This document shows positions 34,700 to 43,061 of a stretch of DNA of 64,000 nucleotides, in pieces. A program made the position numbers and the translations under genes. The stretch is from Streptomyces sp. 11x1 (GTDB taxonomy: Bacteria > Actinomycetota > Actinomycetes > Streptomycetales > Streptomycetaceae), in NCBI RefSeq assembly GCF_032598905.1, contig NZ_CP122458.1, positions 1,178,001 through 1,242,000 on the forward strand, in the 5' to 3' direction. Every line of letters begins with the position of its first letter. Position 1 is the stretch's first letter. The notes below the pieces were generated by a model that did not search any database, was not told the DNA's origin, and saw only the letters and a list, made by a program, of their open reading frames with translations.

Positions 34700-36406
34700 T
34701 CAGGGCAGGGACCATTTCTGGTTGGCTCCGCCGTTACAGGTCCACAGCTGCACGAGGGTGCCGTCCGCCGAGTTGGCGCCCGACACGTCCAGGCACTTGC
34801 CCGACCGCGGATTGCGCAGCGAGCCGTCCGCGTTCGCCTGCCAGTTCTGGTTGCCGCCCCCGTTGCAGGACCACAGCACGACCCTCGTGCCGTCCGCCGT
34901 GCCGTTGCCACTGACGTCCAGGCACTTGCCCAGCGCCTTGACCGTCGACCCCGGCGACACCGTCCACCGCTGCCCCGCCGAACCCGTGCACGACGAGATC
35001 TGCACCGCCGTCCCGTCCGCCGAACTGCCGTTCCGGACATCCAGACACTTGCCCGCCAGCCCCGCGATCGGACCCACGCCAGGTGTCGGGCCGCCGCCCA
35101 GCTCCTTGATCCGGATGTTGCGGAAGGACACGTCGTCTCCCGTGCCGTGATTCTGGATGCCGATGTGGCCGGCGAGTGAGCGGGCGGGGTCGGTGTTGGT
35201 GAAGTCATTGATCTTCACGCCGTTGAGCCAGACCTGGAGCCGCTCGCCCTCCACCAGCAACTCGAAGGTGTTCCACTCGCCCGGTGGGTTGAGCGCCGCG
35301 TCCCGGGCGGCCGTGTCCGGGCCCTTGACGGCGTAGATCGAGCCGGTCGTGCGGTCGGGCGCGTCGGTGGCATCGATCTGGACCTCGTAGCCGTTGTCCA
35401 GCGCCGACTGCGGATCGGTCGTCGGGGGGAAGCCCACGACCACGCCGGAGTTGTCGTCGCCGGGCATCTTCCAGTCCAGCTTCAGCGAGTAGTTGGTGAA
35501 CTGCCGGGCGCTGTGCCAGAGCATGCCCATGCCGCCGTAGGAGGCGAGGGTGGCATCCGAGTTGGTGAAGCCGCCCGGACCGGCCTGCGACCAGCCGGTG
35601 GTCGAGCCGTTGTAGAGGGCCGTGTAGCCGGTCTCGGGCCGGCAGTCGGCCTTGGTCCGGCCTGCCGCGTACCGGATGCCGCCGAGCAGGTGCGCCCGGA
35701 ACGCCGGCTCCGCGTACGACGCCTGGCTGTGCCCGCCGCCGGTGTAGAAGGACCGGCCTCCCGACAAGGTCTTGCACCAGCTGTGCGGGTGGTCGGCGCC
35801 CATCACGCCGCCCGAGTACGACGACTCGTCGAGCGTGGTGAGCACGCGCGCGGTGGTACGGGGGTTGGTGCGGAAGTCGTACCACTCGTCGGTGCGGGTC
35901 CATGTCTGCGGCAGGTGGGCGGTCGCCGCGTGCGCCCGCCCCTCCACCTTGATGTTGGCCTGCTGGACAGCGGGGTGCTGGGCGAAGTAGGCGCCGACCA
36001 GTTCACCGTAGAACGGCCAGTTGTACTCCGTGTCCGCGGCCGAGTGGACGCCGACGAAGCCGCCGCCCGCGCCGATGTACGACTGGAACGCCGACTGCTG
36101 GGCGTCGTTCAGTATGTCGCCGGTGGTGTTGAGGAAGATCACCGCCTCGTAGCGGCTCAGGTTGGCGGTGGTGAACTGGTTGCCGTCCTCCGTGGCCGTC
36201 ACCGTGAAATTGTTCGCCGCACCCAGGTCGCGGATGGCCTGGGTCCCCGCCGGGATCGAGTCGTGCCGGAACCCGGCGGTCTTGGAGAACACGAGGACGT
36301 CGTAGGCCGTGTCGGCGGCATGGACGGGGCTGGGCTGCCCGAGGAGGGCCAGGGCGGCGAGTGCCGCGACCGCCCCACCGAGCAGGGATCGGGGATTTCT
36401 GCGCAT
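34700..36406 (-). CDS. Secreted ThuA-DUF1080 (3-keto-disaccharide hydrolase-like)-RICIN protein
   Basis: 568 residues from ATG 36406. Signal peptide (1-30). ThuA-like domain (33-252) with VFSKTAGFRHDSIPAG, GGGFVGVHSAADTEY and MGADHPHSWCK. DUF1080/3-keto-disaccharide hydrolase domain (255-432) with YTALYNGSTTGWSQAG, YSLKLDWKMPGDDNSGVVVG, NGYEVQID, GEWNTFELLVEGERLQVWLN and GHIGIQNHG, the full beta-jellyroll signature. RICIN lectin (440-568). DUF1080 enzymes of known function cleave 3-keto-glycosides by elimination; ThuA proteins are tied to 3-keto-sugar chemistry in trehalose use. The combination suggests cleavage of oxidised glycosides outside the cell. It starts 29 bp after the GSDH gene stop, in the same operon. 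Confidence 0.88.
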   Translation of the reverse strand: MRRNPRSLLGGAVAALAALALLGQPSPVHAADTAYDVLVFSKTAGFRHDSIPAGTQAIRDLGAANNFTVTATEDGNQFTTANLSRYEAVIFLNTTGDILNDAQQSAFQSYIGAGGGFVGVHSAADTEYNWPFYGELVGAYFAQHPAVQQANIKVEGRAHAATAHLPQTWTRTDEWYDFRTNPRTTARVLTTLDESSYSGGVMGADHPHSWCKTLSGGRSFYTGGGHSQASYAEPAFRAHLLGGIRYAAGRTKADCRPETGYTALYNGSTTGWSQAGPGGFTNSDATLASYGGMGMLWHSARQFTNYSLKLDWKMPGDDNSGVVVGFPPTTDPQSALDNGYEVQIDATDAPDRTTGSIYAVKGPDTAARDAALNPPGEWNTFELLVEGERLQVWLNGVKINDFTNTDPARSLAGHIGIQNHGTGDDVSFRNIRIKELGGGPTPGVGPIAGLAGKCLDVRNGSSADGTAVQISSCTGSAGQRWTVSPGSTVKALGKCLDVSGNGTADGTRVVLWSCNGGGNQNWQANADGSLRNPRSGKCLDVSGANSADGTLVQLWTCNGGANQKWSLP

Positions 36407-36435
36407 GTCCGTCGCTCTCTTCTCGGTGACAGGGA

Positions 36436-39276
36436 TCACGGCAGGGTCCATTTCTGGTTGGCTCCGCCGTTGCAGGACCACAGGTGCACGAGGGTGCCGT
36501 CCGCCGAGTTGGCACCGGTCACGTCCAGGCACTTGCCCGACTGCGGGTTGCGCAGTGACCCGTCCGCGTTCGCCTGCCAGTTCTGGTTGGCGCCCCCGTT
36601 GCAGGACCACAGCACGACGCTCGTGCCGTCCGCCGTGCCGTTGCCACTGACGTCCAGGCACTTGTTCAAGGCCTTGACCGTCGACCCCGGCGACACCGTC
36701 CACCGCTGCCCCGCCGAACCCGTGCACGACGAGATCTGCACCGCCGTCCCATCCGCCGAACTGCCGTTCCGGACATCCAGACACTTGCCCGCCAGCCCCG
36801 TGATCGGACCCCCGCCAGGTATCGGGCCGCCGCCGGTTTCGAAGGTGAACGCGTCGACGTCGAAGAGGAATCCGGAACCGCCGACGAAGGTCAGGTAGAG
36901 CGTCGTGGTGCCGGCCGGCGCCCCGGAGACCGTGCCGTTGACAGTGGTGAAGGTCGTCCACGAGCCGGTGACCGGGACGGTGGCGGAGCCGAGGACGGTG
37001 CCGGTCGGCGAGCCTGCCCGGACCTGAAGGGTGCCGCCCGCACCGGCTGACGCCACCCGGGCGCTGAACGACGTGGCGTTGCTCAGCTTGTACGGCTCGA
37101 ACGCGATCCAGTCGCCGTTCTCGATGTCGCCGACGGACTTGCCGCCCTCGGCGCTCGACTTGTCGTAGGTGGTGACGCCGGACGATGTCTTGTGGTGCTC
37201 GGCCTGCCGGTGCTTCGGTTGCAGGGTGTGCTGCGTGTGTGTGGTGAGCCCGTCGTCGTCGGTGTACTCGGCGTCGAAGACCCCGAAGATGTTCGCCGCG
37301 TCGTCGTGCTCACCGTCGACCGGGATGGTGATCGTGCCGGAGCAACCGGTCTTCGAGGTGATCGGGTGGCCATGGCTGTCGTGACCGACGATGTACGTCA
37401 TCTTGACCCTGGCGCAGTCGACCGTGCCGTCCTCAGGATCCGTCACGGTGACACTGAACGGCACGGTGTCACCGAAGGCGAAGATCTCGCCCGCGGCGGG
37501 GCTGTTGATTTTCACGGTCGGCGCGGTGTTGCCGACGGTGATCCGCACATCGGCGGTGCCGGTGGCACCTTGCGGGTCGCGCACGGTCAGCGTGGCCGTG
37601 TATTCGCCGTTCGTGTTGTACGTCTTGGTCGGGTTGGCGGCGGTGGAGCTGGTGCCGTCACCGAAGTTCCACGCATAGGTCAGTGCCCCGCCCTCGGGGT
37701 CGGACGAGCCGGCCGAGGAGAACGTCACGGTCAGCGGTGCCGTGCCGGAGGTCCGGTTGGCGCCGGCCATCGCCGTGGGCGCGCGGTTGCCGCTGCCGAC
37801 GTAGTCGAAGCGGTAGAGGGCGGAGTACTGGTCGCCCTGGTAGAACCCGGAGCCATAGTCCAGCACGTAGTAGGAGCCGTCCGGTCCGAACGCCGAGTCG
37901 ATCACCTGCTTGCCGGTCCAGGGGAAGCTGTCGATGGTCCCCGGGGTGCCGTCGGTGTTGAGGTGGATCGGCTTGATCCAGCCGCGACCGAACTCCGTGG
38001 CGAAGAACTGCCCGTCGAACGACTGGGGGAACTTCGTGGGCGCGGTGACGGCGGGGTCGTAGCGGTACACCGGGCCCGCCATCGGCGATTCCGAGCCGCC
38101 GCCGAACGCCGACGGGCTGCCGGCGTCGCCGCCGTACCGGATCCAGGCGGGCTTCGCTGCGGGCAGCACGCTCAGGCCGGTGTTGCGGGGCGAGTTGTTC
38201 GTCGGACCGCCCGAGCAGTTGTACTTCGCGCCCGCCGAGTTGGCGGCGAAGTCCCACTCGGCGTACGTCTCGGAGTTCGTGTTCGTGCCGGTGCAGTAGG
38301 GCCAGCCGTAGTTACCCGGGCCGGTGACGCGGTTGAACTCGACCTGTCCCTGCGGCCCGCGCGCCGAGGTGGAGCCGGCGTCGGGGCCGTAGTCGCCGAC
38401 GTAGACGATGCCGGTGGCCTTGTCCACGCTCATCCGGAACGGGTTGCGCAGGCCCATCGCGTAGATTTCCGGGCGGGTCCTGGCCGTGCCGGGCGGGAAC
38501 AAGTTGCCTGCCGGGATCGAATACGACCCGTTCTCGTTCACCTTGATCCGTAAGATCTTGCCGCGCAGGTCGTTGGTGTTGGCGGCGGTGCGCTGCGCGT
38601 CGAACGCCGGGTTGCGGTTGGTCCGCTCGTCGATCGGGGAGTATCCGGCGGACTCGAACGGGTTGGTGTCGTCGCCGGTGGACAGGTACAGGTTGCCCGC
38701 CGCGTCGAAGTCGATGTCTCCGCCGGCGTGGCAGCAGATACCCCGGTCGGCCGCCACGTCGAGGATGTCCACCTTGCTGGACTGGTTGAGCGTGAAGTCG
38801 GCGTTGAGCGTGAACCGGGAGAGCCGGTTGACGCCTTGCCACGCCGACCAGTTGCTGCCGGTGGTCGGTGCGTCGCCTCCCGGCGTGGACAGCGGCGGGG
38901 CGTAGTAGAGGTAGATGTGCCGGTTGGTGGCGAAGCCCGGGTCGATGCCGATGCCCTGCAGGCCGTCCTCGTCGTGCGCGTACACGGGGATGTTGCCGAT
39001 CACCGTGGTGGTGCCGCCCGCGTCCGTGCGGCGCACGGTCCCGTTGCGAGCGGTATGCAGCACCGACCGGTCGGCGAGTACGGCCAGCGACATAGGCTCA
39101 CCGACCTCCGCGACCCCGCGGGCCAGTTGGACCTGCTGGAAGTCGGCGGCGTTGATCGGGTGTGCCGAGGCCGGGGTCGCACTGGACAAGGCCGCTGTGA
39201 GAACGGCCGCGATCAGGAGCAGAGCCGAACCGATGGCCGGCCAACGCGCGGGAGCCCTCTTTATTTTCGTGAACAT
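36436..39276 (-). CDS. Secreted GSDH (PQQ glucose/sorbosone dehydrogenase-like)-PKD-CBM6-RICIN protein
   Basis: 946 residues, ATG 39276 preceded by GGAAGGGGA. Signal peptide (1-38, PASAHP). Six-bladed GSDH propeller (42-500) with HDEDGLQGIGIDPGFATN, CCHAGGDIDFD, LSTGDDTNPF, MGLRNPFRMSVDK, PGNYGWPYCTG and FGPDGSYYVLDYG. PKD domain (502-585), an uncharacterised domain with VGHDSHGHPITSKTGCSG, CBM6-like domain (695-810), RICIN lectin (819-946). Its layout after the GSDH matches the protein at 27731, but it lacks ThuA, which instead is in the next gene of its operon. It probably oxidises sugars in a polymer; cofactor PQQ or another is not shown by sequence alone. Confidence 0.88.
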   Translation of the reverse strand: MFTKIKRAPARWPAIGSALLLIAAVLTAALSSATPASAHPINAADFQQVQLARGVAEVGEPMSLAVLADRSVLHTARNGTVRRTDAGGTTTVIGNIPVYAHDEDGLQGIGIDPGFATNRHIYLYYAPPLSTPGGDAPTTGSNWSAWQGVNRLSRFTLNADFTLNQSSKVDILDVAADRGICCHAGGDIDFDAAGNLYLSTGDDTNPFESAGYSPIDERTNRNPAFDAQRTAANTNDLRGKILRIKVNENGSYSIPAGNLFPPGTARTRPEIYAMGLRNPFRMSVDKATGIVYVGDYGPDAGSTSARGPQGQVEFNRVTGPGNYGWPYCTGTNTNSETYAEWDFAANSAGAKYNCSGGPTNNSPRNTGLSVLPAAKPAWIRYGGDAGSPSAFGGGSESPMAGPVYRYDPAVTAPTKFPQSFDGQFFATEFGRGWIKPIHLNTDGTPGTIDSFPWTGKQVIDSAFGPDGSYYVLDYGSGFYQGDQYSALYRFDYVGSGNRAPTAMAGANRTSGTAPLTVTFSSAGSSDPEGGALTYAWNFGDGTSSTAANPTKTYNTNGEYTATLTVRDPQGATGTADVRITVGNTAPTVKINSPAAGEIFAFGDTVPFSVTVTDPEDGTVDCARVKMTYIVGHDSHGHPITSKTGCSGTITIPVDGEHDDAANIFGVFDAEYTDDDGLTTHTQHTLQPKHRQAEHHKTSSGVTTYDKSSAEGGKSVGDIENGDWIAFEPYKLSNATSFSARVASAGAGGTLQVRAGSPTGTVLGSATVPVTGSWTTFTTVNGTVSGAPAGTTTLYLTFVGGSGFLFDVDAFTFETGGGPIPGGGPITGLAGKCLDVRNGSSADGTAVQISSCTGSAGQRWTVSPGSTVKALNKCLDVSGNGTADGTSVVLWSCNGGANQNWQANADGSLRNPQSGKCLDVTGANSADGTLVHLWSCNGGANQKWTLP

Positions 39277-39925
39277 GACAATGCGGTCCCCTTCCTGAAC
39301 AGGTGGCTGCCAGGCTTGGGGCGCGCGCTGCCGCGCCGATGCCGTAGCGGGATGCGTCGCTTCGGCCCGCTGGGTGTGCTTCAGCAGGCCACTACGCCGA
39401 GCAGGGGCAACGGCTCGGAAACAGGAGAAGTCGATGGTTACCGCGCTGTCGGGTCACATCGACGACCGTGACGGTACACCGACAAGGCTAGAGGGCTTCA
39501 GCCCACCGCGTCCATACTTCCCTCCGGACCAGCCAGGCTATTGGACTGTTGTGGAGCCGGTCACGAAGGGCCCGAGCGACTCACCACGTTCTGCAGATCG
39601 TGGCCGTCAGCCACCGGCGAGGACGGGCGAGTTGGAGGCCGAGGAAGCGTCACGGCGCTCTCCCACAGACGCTGACCGTTTGCCGACCTGGAGGCAGCAC
39701 GGAACCACTCCCGAATGGTCTGCTCCCTGCCTGCTTTCTGCAGGTCAAGGGCGCCCTCTGGAGACTGCAGCGATTCACGTGCACGGTCAGCGGTCCGCAC
39801 GCGTTCCAGGGCTCACACCCCGGCCCGCCGACCGTCCCGGAGTAGACGCCGGGAGGCGCCGCATCGACGTCGTCGAGTGGATCAGCCTCGCTGCGCTGAC
39901 GGCATGAAGAAGAACCCCGAGGACG
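39277..39925. other. Intergenic region without a supported gene
   Basis: About 650 bp upstream of the GSDH gene, including its promoter near 39290-39400. Open frames on both strands (for example 39374-39907) show no family features and have irregular codon use. I see no repeats or RNA structure I can name. It may contain debris from the decayed MFS gene that follows. Confidence 0.4.
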
Positions 39926-40620
39926 ATGTGGAGGCCGTGCCGTCGGCGGCGACCGGCGTCGGGCCGCTGGTGGCGTCGCGTTCGTCACCAACTTCCTGGC
40001 AATGTTCGCCATGGTCGGCTTCGGGCCTGTTCACCTCGCAGTACCTGCAACTCGTGTACGGTCTGCGGCCGTGGGGCACCGGTCTGTGGACCTTGCCGGC
40101 GGCCGGCGCGACGATGGTCGGCGCGCCCCTCGCGGCCGTCCTCGTGCGGAGGATCCGCCCGGCGTGCGTCATCCGCGGCCGTCCTGCTCGCCGCGGCCGG
40201 TCTCGGAGTCGTACTGCGCTCGCCACCGACCTGATCATCGTCGCCGCGCCACCGGAGCGCGCGGGCTCCGTCTCCGGACTGTCCGAGACCTGCGCCGAGT
40301 TCGGCGGCGCTCTCGGTATCGCGGTCCTCGGCAGCATCGGTGCCGCCGTGTACCGGCGGTCCATGGACGACGACATGCCGTCGGGCATCCCGAGGCGGCG
40401 CGCGAGGTCGCGCACGAGACGCTGGGCGGGGCCGTCCAGGTCGCCGGACAGCTGTCGGCGGACCTCTCCGGACTCCTGTTGACGGCGGCGAGCCGGGAGG
40501 CGTTCACCGAGGGCATGCGGATCTCCTCCGGCACGGCGGCCGGAGTGATGTGCGTGGCCGTGGTGCCGGCCGCTCCGATGCTGCGTCATCTGCGGATCGA
40601 CGGCCCGTCGGCCGGGGATC
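39926..40620 (+). pseudogene. MFS drug-efflux transporter (EmrB/QacA type) pseudogene
   Basis: Recognisable pieces in shifting frames: GLFTSQYLQLVYGLRPWGTG, LWTLPAAGATMVGAPLAAVL, RAGSVSGLSETCAEFGGALG, IAVLGSIGAAVYRRSM and then LSADLSGLLLTAASREAFTE with a last helix TAAGVMCVAVVPAAPM. These are the second half of a 14-helix MFS exporter. At least two frameshifts (near 40020 and 40170-40200) and loss of the N-terminal half make it non-functional. Confidence 0.8.
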
Positions 40621-40728
40621 CGCACACCGCGGCTTCAAGTGCGCGCGGGCATGACGCCGAGCTCTCCCCTCGCTGAGGGGACCGGGCGATCCGCGGAGCG
40701 GAGGGGCCGCAGCCGGAGCGGGCGGCGT

Positions 40729-40998
40729 TCAGGGTTTGGCGAGAGGGCCGGCGTGCAGGACGTTCAGGCGGCGCCGGTACTCCTCCTCGTCGATCTCCCC
40801 CCGGGCGAACCGCTGTCCGAGGACCTCCTCGGGTGTCTGCGGCGCGGCGGGACCGTGGGTGTGTTCCTGGGGCCGGTTCAGAGCGCGGAAGAGCAGCACA
40901 CCCGCCGTGATGACCAGCGCCCAGAAAAGGATCATGCTGGCGGACATCGCGAACCAGCCCCATCCGCTGACGTCGTGGCCGTACCAGAACATCGCCAT
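40729..40998 (-). CDS. Small membrane protein with SHOCT domain
   Basis: 89 residues. One membrane helix (about 12-38, WFAMSASMILFWALVITAGV), a short linker with EHTHGP, and a C-terminal SHOCT motif with QRFARGEIDEEEYRRRLNVL. SHOCT domains are short oligomerisation or attachment modules at protein ends. Function is unknown; it may anchor partners to the membrane. Confidence 0.82.
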   Translation of the reverse strand: MAMFWYGHDVSGWGWFAMSASMILFWALVITAGVLLFRALNRPQEHTHGPAAPQTPEEVLGQRFARGEIDEEEYRRRLNVLHAGPLAKP

Positions 40999-41282
40999 GC
41001 ACCTGCTTCGGATCGTTCGGCGATCGGGTGCGGGCCCGGAGCCCGGCGCCCTGGGGAGCCTGTGTCCTCAGGGGCATCGTCCCTCGGCCGGGAGGCGGCG
41101 CGCTGGGGCCGGACGTCCCGACCGGATGGGCCGTTCAGCCACTACCGGGCAGGGGCGGCCGGGTGGCGGCTGCCAGGAGGCGGACGGAGTACAACGGGTG
41201 GCGGTGACGTGTGGGGCGGCTGCACCCCCCCGACGGCGTCGAGGTCCGTCAGGGCGCACCGTCGACATGGAAGGGAACGACG

Positions 41283-41810
41283 ATGGAAGTGGAGCCGCTT
41301 CTGTGGCGCTCGGCCGACGAGTACGCGCCCGCCCCACCGACGTACTCCGTCGCGGCCCGGCCCACGTGGTTCGACCACGCCGGTGAACTCGTCGTGGTGG
41401 ACGGCCCCATCACCTGGGAGACCCCGTGGCGCACCGAGGGCGGGTTCAGCCATCGCGTTCCCGCGGGTCGCCATCCGGTGTACGTGGGGTGCCTCGCGTA
41501 TCCCCCGGACGGTGAGGATCCCGACGCGCTCCGGCTGACCGTCACCATGCTCGTCATACCGCTGGCCGAGCCCGCCCGGATCGAGACGGCGGACTGGGAG
41601 ACCTCGCGGATGCGGTGTTACGCGAACGCCGGAGAGGCCGACCTGCTCTCCACGAACTGGTGGGTCACGCGGATCTCGACCGGCGACAACCGCGTCCAGT
41701 GGTACGGGGACGGCAGGTGGCAGCCCGCCCAGGCCATCGACAGGTGGACCGTCTGCTCCGGGCCGAACCATCCCGGTGGGGTGCGCATCAACAAGGTCAG
41801 GATCCTCTGA
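41283..41810 (+). CDS. Hypothetical protein, DUF4241-like
   Basis: 175 residues from ATG 41283, with GGAAGGGAACGACG ahead. It is soluble, rich in Trp, and contains HRVPAGRHPVYVGCLAYPPD and LVIPLAEPARIETADWETS, reminiscent of DUF4241, a family without an agreed function. It is not clearly in an operon with its neighbours. I am confident it is a gene from codon use and ribosome site, but not of the family. Confidence 0.6.
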   Translation: MEVEPLLWRSADEYAPAPPTYSVAARPTWFDHAGELVVVDGPITWETPWRTEGGFSHRVPAGRHPVYVGCLAYPPDGEDPDALRLTVTMLVIPLAEPARIETADWETSRMRCYANAGEADLLSTNWWVTRISTGDNRVQWYGDGRWQPAQAIDRWTVCSGPNHPGGVRINKVRIL

Positions 41811-42013
41811 GGCACCGGCCGCCGGACGACGGGACCCCGACCGAAGCAGGCTCGTGACGATCGAGAGCCCACTCGCACACACGTACGGAGAAGTTTCTTG
41901 AAGGGAGAGCGAGATCCAGGTCGGTGGCCCCTCCCAGTACGTGGTCACCAGCGGCTTCAGGTCGCGCACCCGCGCATCTGGCCGTCGGCCCCGGTCGCAC
42001 TATCGTGGAGGGC

Positions 42014-42631
42014 ATGGGCGATCTCGCCGGCCCGGACGACGACGGGCTCCCTCCCGATCGGACCCAGGCCATCCTCGAAGCGGCCAAGGAGGTCGCTTCG
42101 CTGCTCAAGGCCGGTGGGCATCCCTTCGCGCTGGCGGGCGGCGTCGCGGTGTACGCCCATGGCGGTCCCGGGACGCTCCAGCACGACGTCGACTTCTGCG
42201 TACTGCCGGAGGACGTCGAGGCGGTCACCGGCACGCTGGAGGCGGCCGGGCTGACCGTGGTCGAGCCGCCCGAGGACTGGCTGGTGAAGACCCGGAGCCA
42301 GGGCCAGGAGGTCGACCTGATCTTCCGGCCGTCGCGGGCTCCGGTCAGCCGTGAGCTGCTGGACCGGGCGGAGGTGCTGTCGGTCCAGTCCGTGTGGATG
42401 CCCGTGCTGGCGGTGACGGATCTGCTCATCGGGCGTCTCCTGGCGTTCTCCGAGCACTACTGCGACTTCGGTGCCGTGCTGCCGCTCGCCCGGACCCTGC
42501 GCGAGAAGATCGACTGGGGCCGGGTGCGGCAGGAGTGCGGTGGCGAGCCGATGCCGGCGGCCTTCCTTTTCCTGCTGGAGCGCCTCAACGTGATCGAGCC
42601 GGAGGAGACCGGCGATGGCGACAGGACATGA
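42014..42631 (+). CDS. Nucleotidyltransferase-fold protein (MNT/AbiEii-like)
   Basis: 205 residues. FALAGGVAVYAHGGPGTLQH followed by DVDFCVLPEDVEA gives the G-G/S and D-x-D elements of minimal nucleotidyltransferases, with a later acidic strand QEVDLIFRPS supplying a third Asp. The C-terminal half is helical (VTDLLIGRLLAFSEHYCDFG). Members of this fold transfer nucleotides to small molecules or toxin partners. No partner gene is evident; the next gene overlaps it by 17 bp, so they are probably co-transcribed. The start at 42014 has GGAGG very close, and GTG 42005 is an alternative. Confidence 0.75.
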   Translation: MGDLAGPDDDGLPPDRTQAILEAAKEVASLLKAGGHPFALAGGVAVYAHGGPGTLQHDVDFCVLPEDVEAVTGTLEAAGLTVVEPPEDWLVKTRSQGQEVDLIFRPSRAPVSRELLDRAEVLSVQSVWMPVLAVTDLLIGRLLAFSEHYCDFGAVLPLARTLREKIDWGRVRQECGGEPMPAAFLFLLERLNVIEPEETGDGDRT

Positions 42632-43061
42632 CCACCCGCGGACGAACGGCCCGAACGGCCCAGGACGCCGCGCCACAGAACCACCGGCGGACGACCCGAC
42701 ACACCCCGCCGCACCACCACCGGCGGACGGGCCGGGGCACCGCGCCCCACACCCACCGGGCGACGGCGGCGCACCACCATCGGCGGGCGGCCGGGAACAC
42801 CCCGCCGTGCACCCGCCGGCGCACAGCGAGTACCGCATAGCCCACCTGGAGGAGCGGCTCGCCCGGAGTGATCTGGCCGAGCTCGGGATGCGGATCGAGG
42901 CGCGCGGCGACGCCGTGCACATCACCGGCACGGCGTCCACCGCGGCCGTTCGCGAGGCGATCCTGCGGCTGGCGGCGGAGGAGCTGCCCGGCGTGCCCGT
43001 ACGCGCGGACATCACGCTGGCCGACGTCACCGCCCCGGACCGTCCCGAGGAGCTGTCGTGA
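42615..43061 (+). CDS. BON-like domain protein with Pro/His-rich N-terminus
   Basis: 148 residues. The first 70 are a low-complexity Pro/His/Gly-rich stretch with repeated PPADGPGHRAP-like units, encoded by imperfect DNA repeats. The rest (72-148) is a small alpha/beta domain, EYRIAHLEERLARSDLAELG followed by IEARGDAVHITGTASTAAVR, as in BON domains that bind membranes or ligands. It overlaps the upstream nucleotidyltransferase-like gene by 17 bp and the phosphoesterase gene by 4 bp (GTGA), so the three are translated together. Confidence 0.68.
   Translation: MATGHDHPRTNGPNGPGRRATEPPADDPTHPAAPPPADGPGHRAPHPPGDGGAPPSAGGREHPAVHPPAHSEYRIAHLEERLARSDLAELGMRIEARGDAVHITGTASTAAVREAILRLAAEELPGVPVRADITLADVTAPDRPEELS

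Noticed and set aside
34700..36961. 753-residue version of the ThuA-DUF1080 protein
   Set aside because: The extension runs out of frame through the lectin of the upstream gene; the ATG at 36406 begins a proper signal peptide.
6118..39276. Antibiotic biosynthesis cluster
   Set aside because: The clustering of operons and regulators could suggest one, but there are no polyketide, peptide-synthetase, terpene or lanthipeptide genes; the contents are carbohydrate-active and transport genes.
39374..39907. 177-codon plus-strand frame upstream of the MFS remnant
   Set aside because: No recognised family, no ribosome site and irregular codon use; left as intergenic.
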